The notes: generated by a model from the letters alone, not told the origin. DNA of 64,000 nucleotides from Microbacterium maritypicum MF109 (GCF_000455825.1 NZ_ATAO01000157.1:20031-84030), one strand, 5' to 3'. Positions 9,459-20,405 are shown, counted from the first letter of the stretch. Made by a program: numbers and translations.

Positions 9459-11099
9459 ATGGCAGAACTATCGATCAGCCCCGACGTCATCCGTGACGCG
9501 CTGAAGGACTTCGCCGCAGCATACGAGCCCTCCGGGGCCGGGGCGACCGAGGTCGGCACCGTCATCGACGCCGCAGACGGCATCGCGCACGTCGAGGGAC
9601 TGCCCGGCGTCATGGCGAACGAGCTCGTCATCTTCGCCGACGGCACCAAGGGTCTCGCACAGAGCCTGAACGAGCACGAGATCGGTGTCGTCGTCCTCGG
9701 CGAGTTCACCGGCGTCGAGGCCGGTCAGGAAGTCACCCGCACCGGCGAGGTCCTCTCGGTCCCGGTCGGCGACGGCTACCTCGGCCGCGTGGTCGACCCG
9801 CTCGGCAACCCGATCGACGGACTCGGTGCCATCGAGACCGAGAGCGTCCGCGCCCTCGAGCTCCAGGCTCCCGGCGTCATGCAGCGCAAGTCGGTGCACG
9901 AGCCGATGCAGACCGGCATCAAGGCCATCGACGCGATGATCCCCGTGGGCCGTGGCCAGCGTCAGCTGATCATCGGCGACCGCCAGACCGGCAAGACGGC
10001 CATCGCGATCGACACGATCATCAACCAGAAGGCCAACTGGGAGTCGGGCGACGTCAACAAGCAGGTCCGCTGCATCTACGTCGCCATCGGCCAGAAGGGC
10101 TCGACCATCGCTTCGGTGAAGGGCGCGCTCGAAGAGGCCGGCGCTCTGGAGTACACCACGATCGTGGCGGCTCCGGCGTCCGACCCCGCCGGCTTCAAGT
10201 ACCTGGCTCCCTACACGGGTTCCGCCATCGGTCAGCACTGGATGTACGGCGGCAAGCACGTCCTCATCATCTTCGATGACCTGTCGAAGCAGGCTGAGGC
10301 CTACCGTGCCGTCTCCCTCCTCCTGCGCCGCCCGCCGGGCCGTGAGGCCTACCCGGGTGACGTCTTCTACCTGCACTCGCGTCTGCTCGAGCGTTGCGCG
10401 AAGCTGTCCGACGAGCTCGGCGCCGGTTCCATGACGGGTCTCCCGATCATCGAGACCAAGGCGAACGACGTCTCGGCCTACATCCCGACCAACGTGATCT
10501 CGATCACCGACGGCCAGATCTTCCTCCAGTCCGACCTCTTCAACGCCAACCAGCGTCCTGCGGTCGACGTGGGTATCTCGGTCTCGCGAGTCGGTGGTGA
10601 CGCTCAGGTCAAGTCGATCAAGAAGGTCTCCGGAACGTTGAAGCTGGAGCTCGCGCAGTACCGCTCCCTCGAGGCGTTCGCGATGTTCGCATCCGACCTC
10701 GACGCGGCTTCGCGTCGTCAGCTCTCCCGTGGTGCGCGTCTGACCGAGCTGCTCAAGCAGCCGCAGTACTCGCCGTACCCCGTCGAGGAGCAGGTCGTCT
10801 CGATCTGGGCCGGTACCAACGGCAAGCTCGACACGATCGAGGTCTCCGACGTGCTGCGCTTCGAGCGCGAGCTCCTGGACTACCTGCGTCGCAACACCCA
10901 GGTCCTCGAGACCCTCCGCGACACCAACGTCCTCGACGACGCCACGGTCGCCGAGCTCGACAAGCAGACGGATGCCTTCATCCTGGAGTTCCAGGGTGGC
11001 AAGGGACACGCCATCGGCGCCCCGGGTCACGAAGAGCACGCTGCGGCCGAGGCGGAAGACGTCAACCAGGAGAAGATCGTCAAGGGTCGTCGCGCGTAA
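9459..11099 (+). CDS. atpA: F-type ATP synthase subunit alpha
   Basis: The non-catalytic nucleotide-binding subunit of the F1 hexamer. The 546-residue protein has a beta-barrel N-terminal domain, the P-loop GDRQTGKT at about residue 172, the Walker B region [15 protein letters not shown] at about 268 with the following arginine-rich [15 protein letters not shown], and a helical C-terminal domain. The C-terminal extension of about 40 residues is acidic ([15 protein letters not shown]), a feature common in actinobacteria. The ATG follows AAAGGGAAGACA. It lies 47 bp after atpH. Confidence 0.97.
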   Translation: MAELSISPDVIRDALKDFAAAYEPSGAGATEVGTVIDAADGIAHVEGLPGVMANELVIFADGTKGLAQSLNEHEIGVVVLGEFTGVEAGQEVTRTGEVLSVPVGDGYLGRVVDPLGNPIDGLGAIETESVRALELQAPGVMQRKSVHEPMQTGIKAIDAMIPVGRGQRQLIIGDRQTGKTAIAIDTIINQKANWESGDVNKQVRCIYVAIGQKGSTIASVKGALEEAGALEYTTIVAAPASDPAGFKYLAPYTGSAIGQHWMYGGKHVLIIFDDLSKQAEAYRAVSLLLRRPPGREAYPGDVFYLHSRLLERCAKLSDELGAGSMTGLPIIETKANDVSAYIPTNVISITDGQIFLQSDLFNANQRPAVDVGISVSRVGGDAQVKSIKKVSGTLKLELAQYRSLEAFAMFASDLDAASRRQLSRGARLTELLKQPQYSPYPVEEQVVSIWAGTNGKLDTIEVSDVLRFERELLDYLRRNTQVLETLRDTNVLDDATVAELDKQTDAFILEFQGGKGHAIGAPGHEEHAAAEAEDVNQEKIVKGRRA

Positions 11100-11118
11100 C
11101 CGCGTGAGGTACTGACAT

Positions 11119-12015
11119 ATGGGCGCTCAACTCAGGGTCTACAAGCAGAAGATCTCTTCTGCTCAGACGACCAAGAAGATCACGAAGGCGATGGAACTCA
11201 TCGCGGCTTCGCGCATCCAGAAGGCGATGGCACGCGTCAAGGCGTCCACTCCCTTCGCGCGTGCCGTGACGAGGGCCGTGTCGGCCGTCGCGACGCACTC
11301 GAACGTGGATCACCCGCTGACCCGTGAGTCCGAGAACATCACCCGCTCCGCGGTCGTGATCTTCTCCTCGGACCGCGGTCTCGCCGGAGCCTTCAACTCG
11401 CAGATCCTCCGTGAGGGTCTCGAGGTTGCGGAGCTCCTGCGGGAGCAGGGCAAGGAGCCGGTCTTCTACCTCATCGGTCGCAAGGCCGTCGGATACTTCC
11501 AGTTCCGACGCCTGGCTGCCGCTGCGGAGTGGACGGGCGACACCGACACCCCGTCGTTCCACACCGCGGAGGAGATCTCCGCGACGCTGCTCGAGTCCTT
11601 CTCCCGCGGGGGACAGGACGGCGGCGTCGACGAGATCCACCTCGTGTACAACCGTTTCGTCAGCATGATGACGCAGTCGCCCGAATCCGTGCGTCTGCTC
11701 CCGCTGGAGATCACGGAAGCCGATGAGTCGGAGGCCGGTAACACCGTTTACCCGCTGTACGAGTTCGAGCCGGACGCCGAGACTGTTCTCGACGCGATCC
11801 TGCCGGTGTACATCCAGAGCCGAGTCTTCAACGCTCTCCTGCAGTCGTCTGCCGCAAAGCAGGCGGCGACGCAGAAGGCGATGAAGTCGGCCAGCGACAA
11901 CGCCGACAAGCTCATCACCGACTACACCCGTCTGCGCAACAACGCGCGCCAGGCGGAGATCACGCAGCAGATCGCCGAGATCGTCGGCGGCGCCGACGCC
12001 CTCTCGAGCAAATAG
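11119..12015 (+). CDS. atpG: F-type ATP synthase subunit gamma
   Basis: The central rotor shaft. The 298-residue protein starts [20 protein letters not shown] and has the family's N-terminal and C-terminal helices, which form the coiled coil inside the alpha/beta ring. The conserved [10 protein letters not shown] lies at about residue 77. The C-terminal signature [20 protein letters not shown] is clearly present. It is spaced 19 bp after atpA and 21 bp before atpD. Confidence 0.97.
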   Translation: MGAQLRVYKQKISSAQTTKKITKAMELIAASRIQKAMARVKASTPFARAVTRAVSAVATHSNVDHPLTRESENITRSAVVIFSSDRGLAGAFNSQILREGLEVAELLREQGKEPVFYLIGRKAVGYFQFRRLAAAAEWTGDTDTPSFHTAEEISATLLESFSRGGQDGGVDEIHLVYNRFVSMMTQSPESVRLLPLEITEADESEAGNTVYPLYEFEPDAETVLDAILPVYIQSRVFNALLQSSAAKQAATQKAMKSASDNADKLITDYTRLRNNARQAEITQQIAEIVGGADALSSK

Positions 12016-13491
<1,476 letters not shown>

Positions 13492-13493
13492 CC

Positions 13494-13754
13494 ATGGCGC
13501 TGCATGTCAGCCTCGTCTCCGCTGATGCGGAGGTCTGGACGGGAGAGGCGAGCCTCGTGGTCGCCAAGACCGTCGAGGGTGAGATCGGCTTCATGACCGG
13601 CCACGAGCCGGTGCTGGCCATCCTCGCCGAGGGCCAGGTTCGCATCACCCAGTCGGATGGCACCAAGGTGCTGGCCAACGCGCAGGACGGGTTCCTCTCG
13701 ATGGAGGGCGACACCCTGACGATCGTTGCCGGCAACGCGGCTCTCATCGCCTAG
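13494..13754 (+). CDS. atpC: F-type ATP synthase subunit epsilon
   Basis: Couples the rotor to the c-ring and can inhibit hydrolysis. The 86-residue protein keeps the N-terminal beta-sandwich (EVWTGEASLVVAKTVEGEIGFMTGHEPVLAIL) but lacks the two C-terminal helices of the E. coli subunit, which is about 139 residues; short epsilon forms are known in actinobacteria. The ATG at 13494 starts 2 bp after the atpD stop. An upstream in-frame ATG at 13461 lies inside atpD and is unlikely. Confidence 0.93.
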   Translation: MALHVSLVSADAEVWTGEASLVVAKTVEGEIGFMTGHEPVLAILAEGQVRITQSDGTKVLANAQDGFLSMEGDTLTIVAGNAALIA

Positions 13755-13768
13755 CAGTTCCTGTTTCA

Positions 13769-13810
13769 CGCGTCCGCCTCGGCACCCGCACGGGTTCCGA
13801 GGCGGACGCG
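13769..13810 (+). terminator. terminator of the atp operon
   Basis: Perfect 14-bp arms CGCGTCCGCCTCGG (13769-13782) and CCGAGGCGGACGCG (13797-13810) enclose a 14-nt loop that can itself pair (ACCC with GGGT). Only TCTGTATC follows, so the T-run is weak. Confidence 0.8.
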
Positions 13811-13830
13811 TCTGTATCCACCGAGGTTCC

Positions 13831-14577
13831 ATGAAGATCCTGCTCCCTCCGTCGGAGACCAAGCATGAGGGCGGTGAGGGGTCCCCGCTCGATCTCGCGT
13901 CGCTGGCACTCCCGTCTCTGAACGAGCGGCGCGCCGCTGTCGTCGAGGCGCTGATCGACCTCGCTGCCGACGAAGAGGCTGCCCGTCGGGTGCTCAAGCT
14001 GAGTGCTCGGCAGAGCGGCGATATCGCGCACAACAGGGCGCTTCGCTCCGCTCCCACGATGCCCGCGATCGACCGGTACACGGGAGTGCTGTTCGATGCG
14101 CTCGATGCCCGATCGCTCTCCGTCGCGTCCCGTCGATGGCTGGGTGCCCATGTCTGGATCCACAGCGCTCCGCTGGGACCGGTGGGCGCGCTCGACGCGG
14201 TCCCGACGTATCGGCTGGCCGCCGGCACCTCCGTCCCCGGGCTTCCCGCGCTTCGGCGGCATTGGGCGGAGGCCACCTCTGCAGCGATCGCGGAGGCGGA
14301 TCCGTCGTTCGTGCTCGACCTGCGGAGTGAGGCGTACGTCGCGCTGGGGCCCGTGCCGGACTCCGTCTCCTCCGCTTACGTGCGGGTCGTGACGGAGCAC
14401 GGGAGGGCCCTCAATCACTTCAACAAGAAATCGAAGGGTGCACTCGTCCGGGCGATTGCCGAGGATCGACCACGGGTCGGTTCCCTTCGCGGTCTTCGGC
14501 TCTGGGCGGAGAAGCGAGGGATCATTCTCCGCGATGGCGCACAGCCGGGCGTGCTGGAGCTCGTCGTCGACGAGTGA
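13831..14577 (+). CDS. YaaA-family protein (DUF328, peroxide stress)
   Basis: A 248-residue protein beginning MKILLPPSETK, the signature of the YaaA/DUF328 family, with LSARQSGDIAHNR and IDRYTGVLFDAL in the first third and HFNKKSKGALVRAI in the last third. In E. coli, YaaA limits oxidative damage by lowering free intracellular iron and binds DNA; the exact activity is not settled. The ATG at 13831 was chosen because the protein then starts with the conserved family N-terminus; a frame reaching 13726 runs through the atp terminator. It stands alone between the ATP synthase operon and a membrane protein gene. Confidence 0.85.
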   Translation: MKILLPPSETKHEGGEGSPLDLASLALPSLNERRAAVVEALIDLAADEEAARRVLKLSARQSGDIAHNRALRSAPTMPAIDRYTGVLFDALDARSLSVASRRWLGAHVWIHSAPLGPVGALDAVPTYRLAAGTSVPGLPALRRHWAEATSAAIAEADPSFVLDLRSEAYVALGPVPDSVSSAYVRVVTEHGRALNHFNKKSKGALVRAIAEDRPRVGSLRGLRLWAEKRGIILRDGAQPGVLELVVDE

Positions 14578-14674
14578 GCAGGGGATCGGCCGGGTGCGCC
14601 GTGCGTCCACGCGCGACCACGAGTCGAACGCGCCCGACGGCGTAAGAGACATGCGCGCGTACCCCGGGAAGCGC

Positions 14675-14680
14675 TAGTGT
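14675..14680 (+). promoter_or_regulatory. -10 box TAGTGT of the proline-tailed membrane protein gene
   Basis: TAGTGT lies 42 nt before the Shine-Dalgarno-led ATG at 14723. An in-frame ATG at 14690 lies 9 nt after the box. Confidence 0.4.
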
Positions 14681-14722
14681 GTTCAGCGCATGATGCCGCA
14701 TCATGACTTTCTGGAGGGAACC

Positions 14723-15553
14723 ATGAACGACTACTACGGCTATGACGGCCTGTCAGGCGGAGCGATCCTCGCGCTGACCCTGGTCTACACGATCCTGCCA
14801 CTCGCCATCTACGCACTCTACTCGTGGTTCTACATGAAGATCTTCGAGAAGGCGGGAGTGCAGGGGAAGTGGCGTGCGTGGGTGCCCGTCTACAGCACGA
14901 TGATCTTCTACAAGCTCGGCGATCTGAGCCCTTGGCTCGTCCTCTACCTGATGGGTGCCGGTATCCTCGGCGCGATCATCCCGTTCCTCGGGTGGTTCCT
15001 GATCCTCCCGCTCGTCGGCATCGCGGGTCGCGTGGTCGACCTGATCGCCGCCTGGCGCGTCGGGCTGAAGCTGCAGAAGGACGCCGTCTGGGTCGTCCTC
15101 TACTTCTTCCTGCCTCCGGTGTGGCTCGGCATCAACGCGTTCGACAAGTCGCGCTGGAACCCGAGCATCCAGCCCGCTTCCTGGGCTGCCAACGGTCTGC
15201 TCGGCGACCGCACCGCGTGGGAGGGCATCCCCGCTCAGACGTCGGCCGCGGCGCCGCAGCCCGGTTACGGTGCTCCGCAGGGCTACGCGCAGCCCGGACC
15301 GCAGGGATACGCGCCTCCCGCGCAGCCGGGGTACGCACCGCCCGCGCAGCCCGGCTACGCACCTCCCGCAGGCCCTGCAGCTCCGGCGACCGGTGCCCCG
15401 GTTCCGCCGGTGCCGCCGACCACGCCGCCGGCGCCCCCTGCGGCACCGCCCACGGCTCCGCCCGCACCGCCGACGGCTCCGCCCGCTGCTCCGCCGGCTC
15501 CTCCCGCAACCCCGGCGTCACCGCCGACCGATCCCACACAGCCTCCGGCGTGA
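14723..15553 (+). CDS. membrane protein with proline-rich C-terminal tail (DUF5684-like)
   Basis: The first 150 residues hold four hydrophobic helices with the pattern GKWRAWVPVYSTMIFYKLGDLSPW, which resembles small membrane proteins of the DUF5684 / putative signal-peptidase-like group. The last 110 residues are a low-complexity tail of repeats such as YAPPAQPGYAPPAQPG followed by AP/TPP runs. Such tails usually extend into the cell wall or cytoplasm as flexible spacers. The ATG at 14723 has GGAGGG 5 nt upstream; the ATG at 14690 would add MMPHHDFLEGT. The function is unknown. A perfect terminator follows. Confidence 0.75.
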   Translation: MNDYYGYDGLSGGAILALTLVYTILPLAIYALYSWFYMKIFEKAGVQGKWRAWVPVYSTMIFYKLGDLSPWLVLYLMGAGILGAIIPFLGWFLILPLVGIAGRVVDLIAAWRVGLKLQKDAVWVVLYFFLPPVWLGINAFDKSRWNPSIQPASWAANGLLGDRTAWEGIPAQTSAAAPQPGYGAPQGYAQPGPQGYAPPAQPGYAPPAQPGYAPPAGPAAPATGAPVPPVPPTTPPAPPAAPPTAPPAPPTAPPAAPPAPPATPASPPTDPTQPPA

Positions 15554-15577
15554 TGGTCTGACGGTGTGACCTTCTGA

Positions 15578-15611
15578 CACAGAGCCCCCGACCTCGGTCG
15601 GGGGCTCTGTG
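15578..15611 (+). terminator. strong hairpin terminator
   Basis: Perfect 16-bp arms CACAGAGCCCCCGACC (15578-15593) and GGTCGGGGGCTCTGTG (15596-15611) with a 2-nt spacer. It lies between the proline-tailed protein and the aldo/keto reductase. Confidence 0.85.
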
Positions 15612-15645
15612 CTGTTCCGAGTGGTCGTCTATCCGCAGCGGCCGC

Positions 15646-15651
15646 TAACGT
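15646..15651 (+). promoter_or_regulatory. -10 box TAACGT of a leaderless gene
   Basis: TAACGT ends 6 nt before the ATG at 15658. Confidence 0.6.
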
Positions 15652-15657
15652 GGGGGC

Positions 15658-16641
15658 ATGGTCTCGTCCCAGCGCCGTGTGGGTGCCTCCGGTCTTCTCG
15701 TGTCCGCCACCGGCCTCGGCTGCAACAACTTCGGGCGCGCGGGGACGAAGACGGAGAGTCTCGCCGGCACGCGCGAGGTGCTGGATGCGGCTCTTGCCAA
15801 CGGCATCACCTTCCTCGACACCGCCGACATGTACGGAGCAGCAGCGGGGGCGAGCGAGCTGCTGATGGGCGAAGCCCTCGAGGGACGCCGCGACCGTGTG
15901 GTGCTGGCGACGAAGTTCGGACACGAGCGCGACATGGGTTACGCGTTCCCCGCTGCCCGGGGTTCTCGTCGCTACGTGCGTCGGGCCGTCGAGGAATCGC
16001 TGCGCCGGTTGCGCACGGACTGGATCGATCTCTATCAGCTGCATCTCCCCGATCCCGAGACGCCGATCGCGGAGACCACGGATGCCCTCGATGAACTCGT
16101 GCGCGAGGGCAAGATCCGCTACTACGGGCACTCGAACTTCGCCGGGTGGCAGATCGCCGAAGCGGAGTTCACGACGAGGGCGCGATCGAGTGGCAGGTTC
16201 ATCTCGGCTCAGAACCACTACTCCCTGCTGGCTCGGGCGGCGGAGCGGGAAGTGCTGCCGGCGGTGGAACGCTACGAACTCGGCTTCTTCCCGTACTTCC
16301 CCCTGCACAACGGCCTGCTCACGGGGAAGTTCACTCGCGACGGCGGGCCGCAGCAGAGCCGGATCATGTCGACACGGCGCCACGTGTGGGAGAGCGCACC
16401 GTGGGACGCCCTGGATGCATTCCGCGATTTCTGCGATGAGCGCGGCATCACGATGGTCCAGGCGTCGTTCGGCTGGTTGCTCTCGCATGCGGCGGTCTCC
16501 AGCGTGATAGCGGGCGCGACCTCGGTGCAGCAGGTCGAGGCGAACGCAGACGCGGGGGAGGCCTGGCGCCCCGACGCGGCCGAACTCGCCATCATCGATG
16601 ATCTGTTCCCGCTGCCGGCCGATCCGGGTGCCAGGGTGTGA
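15658..16641 (+). CDS. aldo/keto reductase
   Basis: An NADPH-dependent oxidoreductase of 327 residues with the TIM-barrel AKR pattern. The catalytic Asp and Tyr lie in FLDTADMYG at about residue 41, the Lys in VVLATKFGHE at about 82 and the His in IDLYQLHLPDP at about 124. The C-terminal cofactor loop SSVIAGATSVQQVEANADA is also present. It belongs to the subgroup acting on small carbonyls or sugars; the substrate cannot be read from sequence. The gene is monocistronic and leaderless, with a hairpin terminator before it. Confidence 0.9.
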   Translation: MVSSQRRVGASGLLVSATGLGCNNFGRAGTKTESLAGTREVLDAALANGITFLDTADMYGAAAGASELLMGEALEGRRDRVVLATKFGHERDMGYAFPAARGSRRYVRRAVEESLRRLRTDWIDLYQLHLPDPETPIAETTDALDELVREGKIRYYGHSNFAGWQIAEAEFTTRARSSGRFISAQNHYSLLARAAEREVLPAVERYELGFFPYFPLHNGLLTGKFTRDGGPQQSRIMSTRRHVWESAPWDALDAFRDFCDERGITMVQASFGWLLSHAAVSSVIAGATSVQQVEANADAGEAWRPDAAELAIIDDLFPLPADPGARV

Positions 16642-16663
16642 TCGAGGTGCGCGTGACTTCTAC

Positions 16664-16669
16664 TACGAT
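16664..16669 (+). promoter_or_regulatory. -10 box TACGAT of leaderless PP2C gene
   Basis: TACGAT ends 5 nt before the GTG at 16675. Confidence 0.5.
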
Positions 16670-16674
16670 GTGTT

Positions 16675-17523
16675 GTGAGTATCCTGCGACCGTCCGACCC
16701 GCCGCAGGCCCATCGGAGGCAGCACGTGGCTGAGACGAAGACGCACCGCGTCACGGTTGCGCAGCGCCCGCTGCTGCTGTCGTGGTCCGGGATCACCGAT
16801 CAAGGCCGACGCCGGGAGACGAATCAGGACGCGTTCCTCGCCGACTATCCGCTGTTCATCGTCGCTGACGGAATGGGCGGTCATGCCGGCGGCGAAATCG
16901 CGAGTCAGAGCACGGTGGCCCGGTTGCAGGCCGTCGTCTCCTCGGGCAAGGTCGACGGACCGTCGATCGAGAACGCGCTCGAACTGGCTGTCGGAGACAT
17001 CGCGGAGCATCCCGAGACCACCGACGAGGGCACGGGGACCACGCTCACGGGGGTGTACTTCGAGACCGATGGGGACGAGCCGCACTGGACCGCACTGAAC
17101 ATCGGCGACTCCCGCGTGTATCTCCTTCGCGACGATCGACTGGTCCAGATCACCACCGATCACTCGGTCGTGCAGGAACTGATCACAGCGGGCAAGCTCA
17201 GCCCGGAGGAAGCTGAAGGGCACCCCTACAGCAACGTGATCACGCGTGCCGTGGGGGCGAGTGAGCTCACAGCTCCCGATTACGTCTCCATCGACGTGCG
17301 TCCCGGTGACCGATTCGTCATCTGCTCGGACGGCCTCACCAAGGAACTGACCGACTACGGGATCCAGCATTTCCTCCGGGAGCACGACGATCCGGGTGCC
17401 GCGGTGGACGCGATGCTTGCGGCGGCGTTGGAGAACGGCGGTCGCGACAACGTGACCCTCATCATCGTCCAGGTGGCGGCAGAGGACGACTCGTCCTCCC
17501 CAATCGAGAACACCGCGGAGTAA
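16675..17523 (+). CDS. PP2C-type serine/threonine protein phosphatase
   Basis: A metal-dependent phosphatase of 282 residues. The PP2C motifs are complete: TNQDAFLADYPLFIVADGMGGHAGGE at about residue 43-68 (two metal-binding Asp), GTGTTLTG at about 120, NIGDSRVYLLRDD at about 142, SDGLTKEL at about 224 and GRDNVTLIIVQ at about 264. It lacks membrane segments or extra domains. The downstream FtsK-like ATPase starts 58 bp later, so the pair may be one unit. In actinobacteria such phosphatases usually reverse Ser/Thr kinase and FHA signalling; no kinase gene lies in this window. The GTG start follows a -10 box by 5 nt. Confidence 0.93.
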   Translation: MSILRPSDPPQAHRRQHVAETKTHRVTVAQRPLLLSWSGITDQGRRRETNQDAFLADYPLFIVADGMGGHAGGEIASQSTVARLQAVVSSGKVDGPSIENALELAVGDIAEHPETTDEGTGTTLTGVYFETDGDEPHWTALNIGDSRVYLLRDDRLVQITTDHSVVQELITAGKLSPEEAEGHPYSNVITRAVGASELTAPDYVSIDVRPGDRFVICSDGLTKELTDYGIQHFLREHDDPGAAVDAMLAAALENGGRDNVTLIIVQVAAEDDSSSPIENTAE

Positions 17524-17532
17524 CGCTCCAGC

Positions 17533-17544
17533 GCTGTGCACAGC
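17533..17544. repeat. 12-bp palindrome between PP2C and FtsK-like genes
   Basis: GCTGTGCACAGC is a perfect palindrome in the 58-bp gap and could be a dimeric regulator site. No known consensus fits well. Confidence 0.35.
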
Positions 17545-17574
17545 CCTGTTTCACGGGCCGTGATGCGGTCCACT

Positions 17575-17590
17575 GGATTCCATGGAATCC
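17575..17590. repeat. 16-bp palindrome over the start codon of the FtsK-like gene
   Basis: GGATTCCATGGAATCC is perfectly self-complementary and is centred on the ATG at 17582. It could bind a protein or hinder translation initiation. Confidence 0.45.
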
Positions 17591-20332
17591 CCTCCGATCG
17601 TGCTTCCCGCGGCTCCGGCAGCGTCGCCTCGCGCTCCACTGCCTTTCATGGCCGCCCTCGTGCCGGTGGCCACGGGAGTGGTGATGTGGTTGGTCACCGG
17701 CTCCCTCCTCGCGCTCTGCTTCGCGGCATTGGGGCCGTTGATGATCGGCGCCTCACTGCTCGACGCGACACGTACGCGGCGCCGTGAACGCCGACGAACC
17801 GAGCAGCAGCTCGAAGCCGAGTGGGTTGCGGCGGAAGCGGATCTGGTCCAGCGTCAGCAGGACGAGCTCGAAGCCCTGTGGCAGCGGTGGCCCGACGCCG
17901 CGACCTGCATCGCACAGGCGCCCCTGCGCGGCGCTCAGGGAGTCGACGCGACGACTCCGATCGTCATCGGTGCCGGCAACACGACGAATGCGGTCCGCTG
18001 CACCGGCGCGGATGACGCGCGCGGGCGGGACTTCCGTGAACGATGCCGTGTCATCGCGGACGCGCCGGTCTCCGCGCCGATCGGTGGGGGGATCTGTCTT
18101 CGAGGTGCGCGGCCTGTGGCCGAGGCGGCAGCGCGCGCTCTTGTCGTGCAGCTGTGTCTGCGGTTCGGCACCGGCCAGCTGTCGCTGATCGGCATCGATC
18201 CGGAAGACACTGATCTCGCTGACCACGGCCTGGCGAGCCTGCCCCACGCCCGGAGTGCGCGGCGTGGTGCTTTCCGGATCGGGCTCGGTCCTGCGGCGGG
18301 CGTCCGGGGGGACGCGGACGCCCTGATCGTGTTGACCGCGGTGGGGGAGGATGTCCCGGCGGGAATCACGACGGTCATCGACATCGTCGAACCTCGGCGG
18401 GCGACGCTGCGCACTCCGACAGGTAGCCAGCCAGTCGCTGTCGAGTGCCTGTCGCGTGCCCAAGCGGAGACCGTCTCCGCGGAGCTGGCGCGTCGGGACG
18501 ACGAGACGGATGCGATCCCCGACGCGGTGCTGCTCTCCGAGCTCGAGCAGACCTCGGCCGGAGGCGGGCTCGTCGCGACCATCGGCCGAGGCGAACGCGC
18601 GAACATCACGGTCGACATCGTGGGAGACGGACCGCACGCGATCGTGACGGGGATGACGGGGACCGGCAAGAGCGAGCTGCTGGTCAGCTGGGTCACTGCG
18701 ATCGCCACGGCGCACGGCCCGGACGAGGTGACGTTCGTGCTCGCCGATTTCAAAGGCGGAACGGCTTTCGAACCCCTGAGCGCACTGCCTCAGGTGGCCG
18801 CCGTCATCACTGATCTCGACGATCAGGGTGCAAGACGAGGCGTCTCCAGCCTGACCGCCGAGCTGCGACGTCGAGAGAGGGTGCTGGCCGCCGTCGGGGC
18901 GCGCGACGTCAGCGGTGTGTCGATGCCCCGGCTGATCATCGTCGTCGACGAGTTCGCGGCGCTTCTGACCGAGCACCCCGAGCTCGGTGCGGTCTTCATC
19001 GATATCGCTGCCCGTGGCCGCGCCCTCGGGATGCACCTGATTCTCGGGACACAGCGTGCTGCCGGGGTGATCAGAGACGCCCTGGCTGCGAACTGCCCCC
19101 TTCGCATCAGCCTGCGCGTCGGCGACGCCGCCGACAGTCGGCTCGTGATCGGTACCGATGCTGCCTCCGCGCTCACGGGAGACGTCGGTTCCCGCGGTCT
19201 CGGCTTGCTGCGTCGACCATCCGACCAGGAACCCGTCGCGATGCGCATCGCCCTGACTGAGGCTTCCGATATTCGTGGTGTCGGTCTGCGGTGGGCGGCA
19301 GCGGGCGAGTCATCCAGCCCGTGGCTTCCCCCGCTTCCGGCCATCCTGCCGATCGCCGAACTCGTCACGGAGGCCGAAATCCTCCCCGATGCGATCATCC
19401 TCGGTCGCGCCGATGACCCTGATCGCCAGGCGCAGCCGCTGGAGATGCTCCGGCGCGGAGAGGAACGGGGGCTGGTGGTGCTGGGCGCCCCCGGATTCGG
19501 TAAGACCTCGGTGCTGAGAGCGGTCGCGGCGCAATGCGATGACGCATTCTGGATGCCCGACGATCCCGAGGGTGCCTGGGACGTGCTCGCCGCATGGGTC
19601 GAGGGCGGGAAGCGTCCGCCCTCGGTCGTCCTGATCGACGACGTGGATGCGATGCTGGCTTCCCTGCCGGCCGAGTACGCGCAGCAGCTCGTCCACCGCT
19701 GGGAGCGCGTGCTTCGGGCGAGTCCGGACACCACCTTCGTTCTGACGGCCACCAGGGCGAGCGGGGCGTTGGGACGTGTACTCGATCTGGTGCCCCGTCG
19801 GGCGCTGTTGCGGATGCCGACGAGACTCGAGCATCTGGCGGCCGGCGGAGAGGCATCGGGGTTCGTGCGCGACCGCGTACCCGGGCGCGCCGTGATCGGA
19901 GATCGCGAGGTGCAGTTGGCGTGGGTCGACGAGGGCCGATGGCTGCCGCAGGCAGCGCAGACACCACGGTGGACGCCGTCGTCTGCGATCACCGCTGTCG
20001 TCAGTGCCGGCACCGATACGGTCATCGCCGCTCTTCACGACGCGCACCCCGCATGCGAGGTGGTGGCGGCAGGATCTGAGTCGACTTCGCCGGGAACACG
20101 CTGCATCGTGGTCGCCGACGCGGAGACCTGGCAGCGGAACTGGTCGCTGTGGCAGCGCATCAGATCGGCAGGCGAGGTGCTCATCCGATGTGAACATCCC
20201 GGCGAGCTCCGGCAACTGATCGGCGCGCGGGAGCTTCCTCCGTATGCACACCCGCACGCAGGCCGGGCCTGGTCGGTCACCGGCTCCGGTGCGCCGAAAC
20301 GTGTCCACCTCGCCGAGCTGTCGCCTCGGTGA
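17582..20332 (+). CDS. FtsK/SpoIIIE-type membrane ATPase with two P-loops (EccC/EssC-like)
   Basis: A 916-residue protein with two membrane helices at about residues 22-60, a basic coiled-coil stretch (about 62-105), and two ATPase modules. Module one has Walker A GMTGTGKS (357-364) and Walker B LIIVVDEFAALL (about 451-462), with the GTQRA sensor at about 489. Module two has Walker A GAPGFGKT (635-642) and VVLIDDVDAML as Walker B. DNA translocases (FtsK) have one such module and a gamma domain, while type VII secretion motors (EccC/EssC) have three, so this two-module form fits neither exactly. It follows a PP2C gene by 58 bp. No WXG100, EccB, EccD or EccE gene is visible nearby, so the partner and substrate are unknown. 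Confidence 0.85.
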   Translation: MESPPIVLPAAPAASPRAPLPFMAALVPVATGVVMWLVTGSLLALCFAALGPLMIGASLLDATRTRRRERRRTEQQLEAEWVAAEADLVQRQQDELEALWQRWPDAATCIAQAPLRGAQGVDATTPIVIGAGNTTNAVRCTGADDARGRDFRERCRVIADAPVSAPIGGGICLRGARPVAEAAARALVVQLCLRFGTGQLSLIGIDPEDTDLADHGLASLPHARSARRGAFRIGLGPAAGVRGDADALIVLTAVGEDVPAGITTVIDIVEPRRATLRTPTGSQPVAVECLSRAQAETVSAELARRDDETDAIPDAVLLSELEQTSAGGGLVATIGRGERANITVDIVGDGPHAIVTGMTGTGKSELLVSWVTAIATAHGPDEVTFVLADFKGGTAFEPLSALPQVAAVITDLDDQGARRGVSSLTAELRRRERVLAAVGARDVSGVSMPRLIIVVDEFAALLTEHPELGAVFIDIAARGRALGMHLILGTQRAAGVIRDALAANCPLRISLRVGDAADSRLVIGTDAASALTGDVGSRGLGLLRRPSDQEPVAMRIALTEASDIRGVGLRWAAAGESSSPWLPPLPAILPIAELVTEAEILPDAIILGRADDPDRQAQPLEMLRRGEERGLVVLGAPGFGKTSVLRAVAAQCDDAFWMPDDPEGAWDVLAAWVEGGKRPPSVVLIDDVDAMLASLPAEYAQQLVHRWERVLRASPDTTFVLTATRASGALGRVLDLVPRRALLRMPTRLEHLAAGGEASGFVRDRVPGRAVIGDREVQLAWVDEGRWLPQAAQTPRWTPSSAITAVVSAGTDTVIAALHDAHPACEVVAAGSESTSPGTRCIVVADAETWQRNWSLWQRIRSAGEVLIRCEHPGELRQLIGARELPPYAHPHAGRAWSVTGSGAPKRVHLAELSPR

Positions 20333-20405
20333 AGCGTTGCCCTGAGAAGCGATGCCCTGAGAAGCGTTGCCCTGAGAAGCGTTGCCGTGAGAAGCGTTGC
20401 CGTGC
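20331..20405. repeat. 15-bp tandem repeat, five copies
   Basis: The unit GAAGCGTTGCCCTGA occurs five times in a row (20331-20345, 20346-20360, 20361-20375, 20376-20390, 20391-20405) with one or two changes per copy, and a decayed sixth unit follows. The first copy overlaps the stop codon of the FtsK-like gene; the array lies between convergent genes. Confidence 0.9.
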
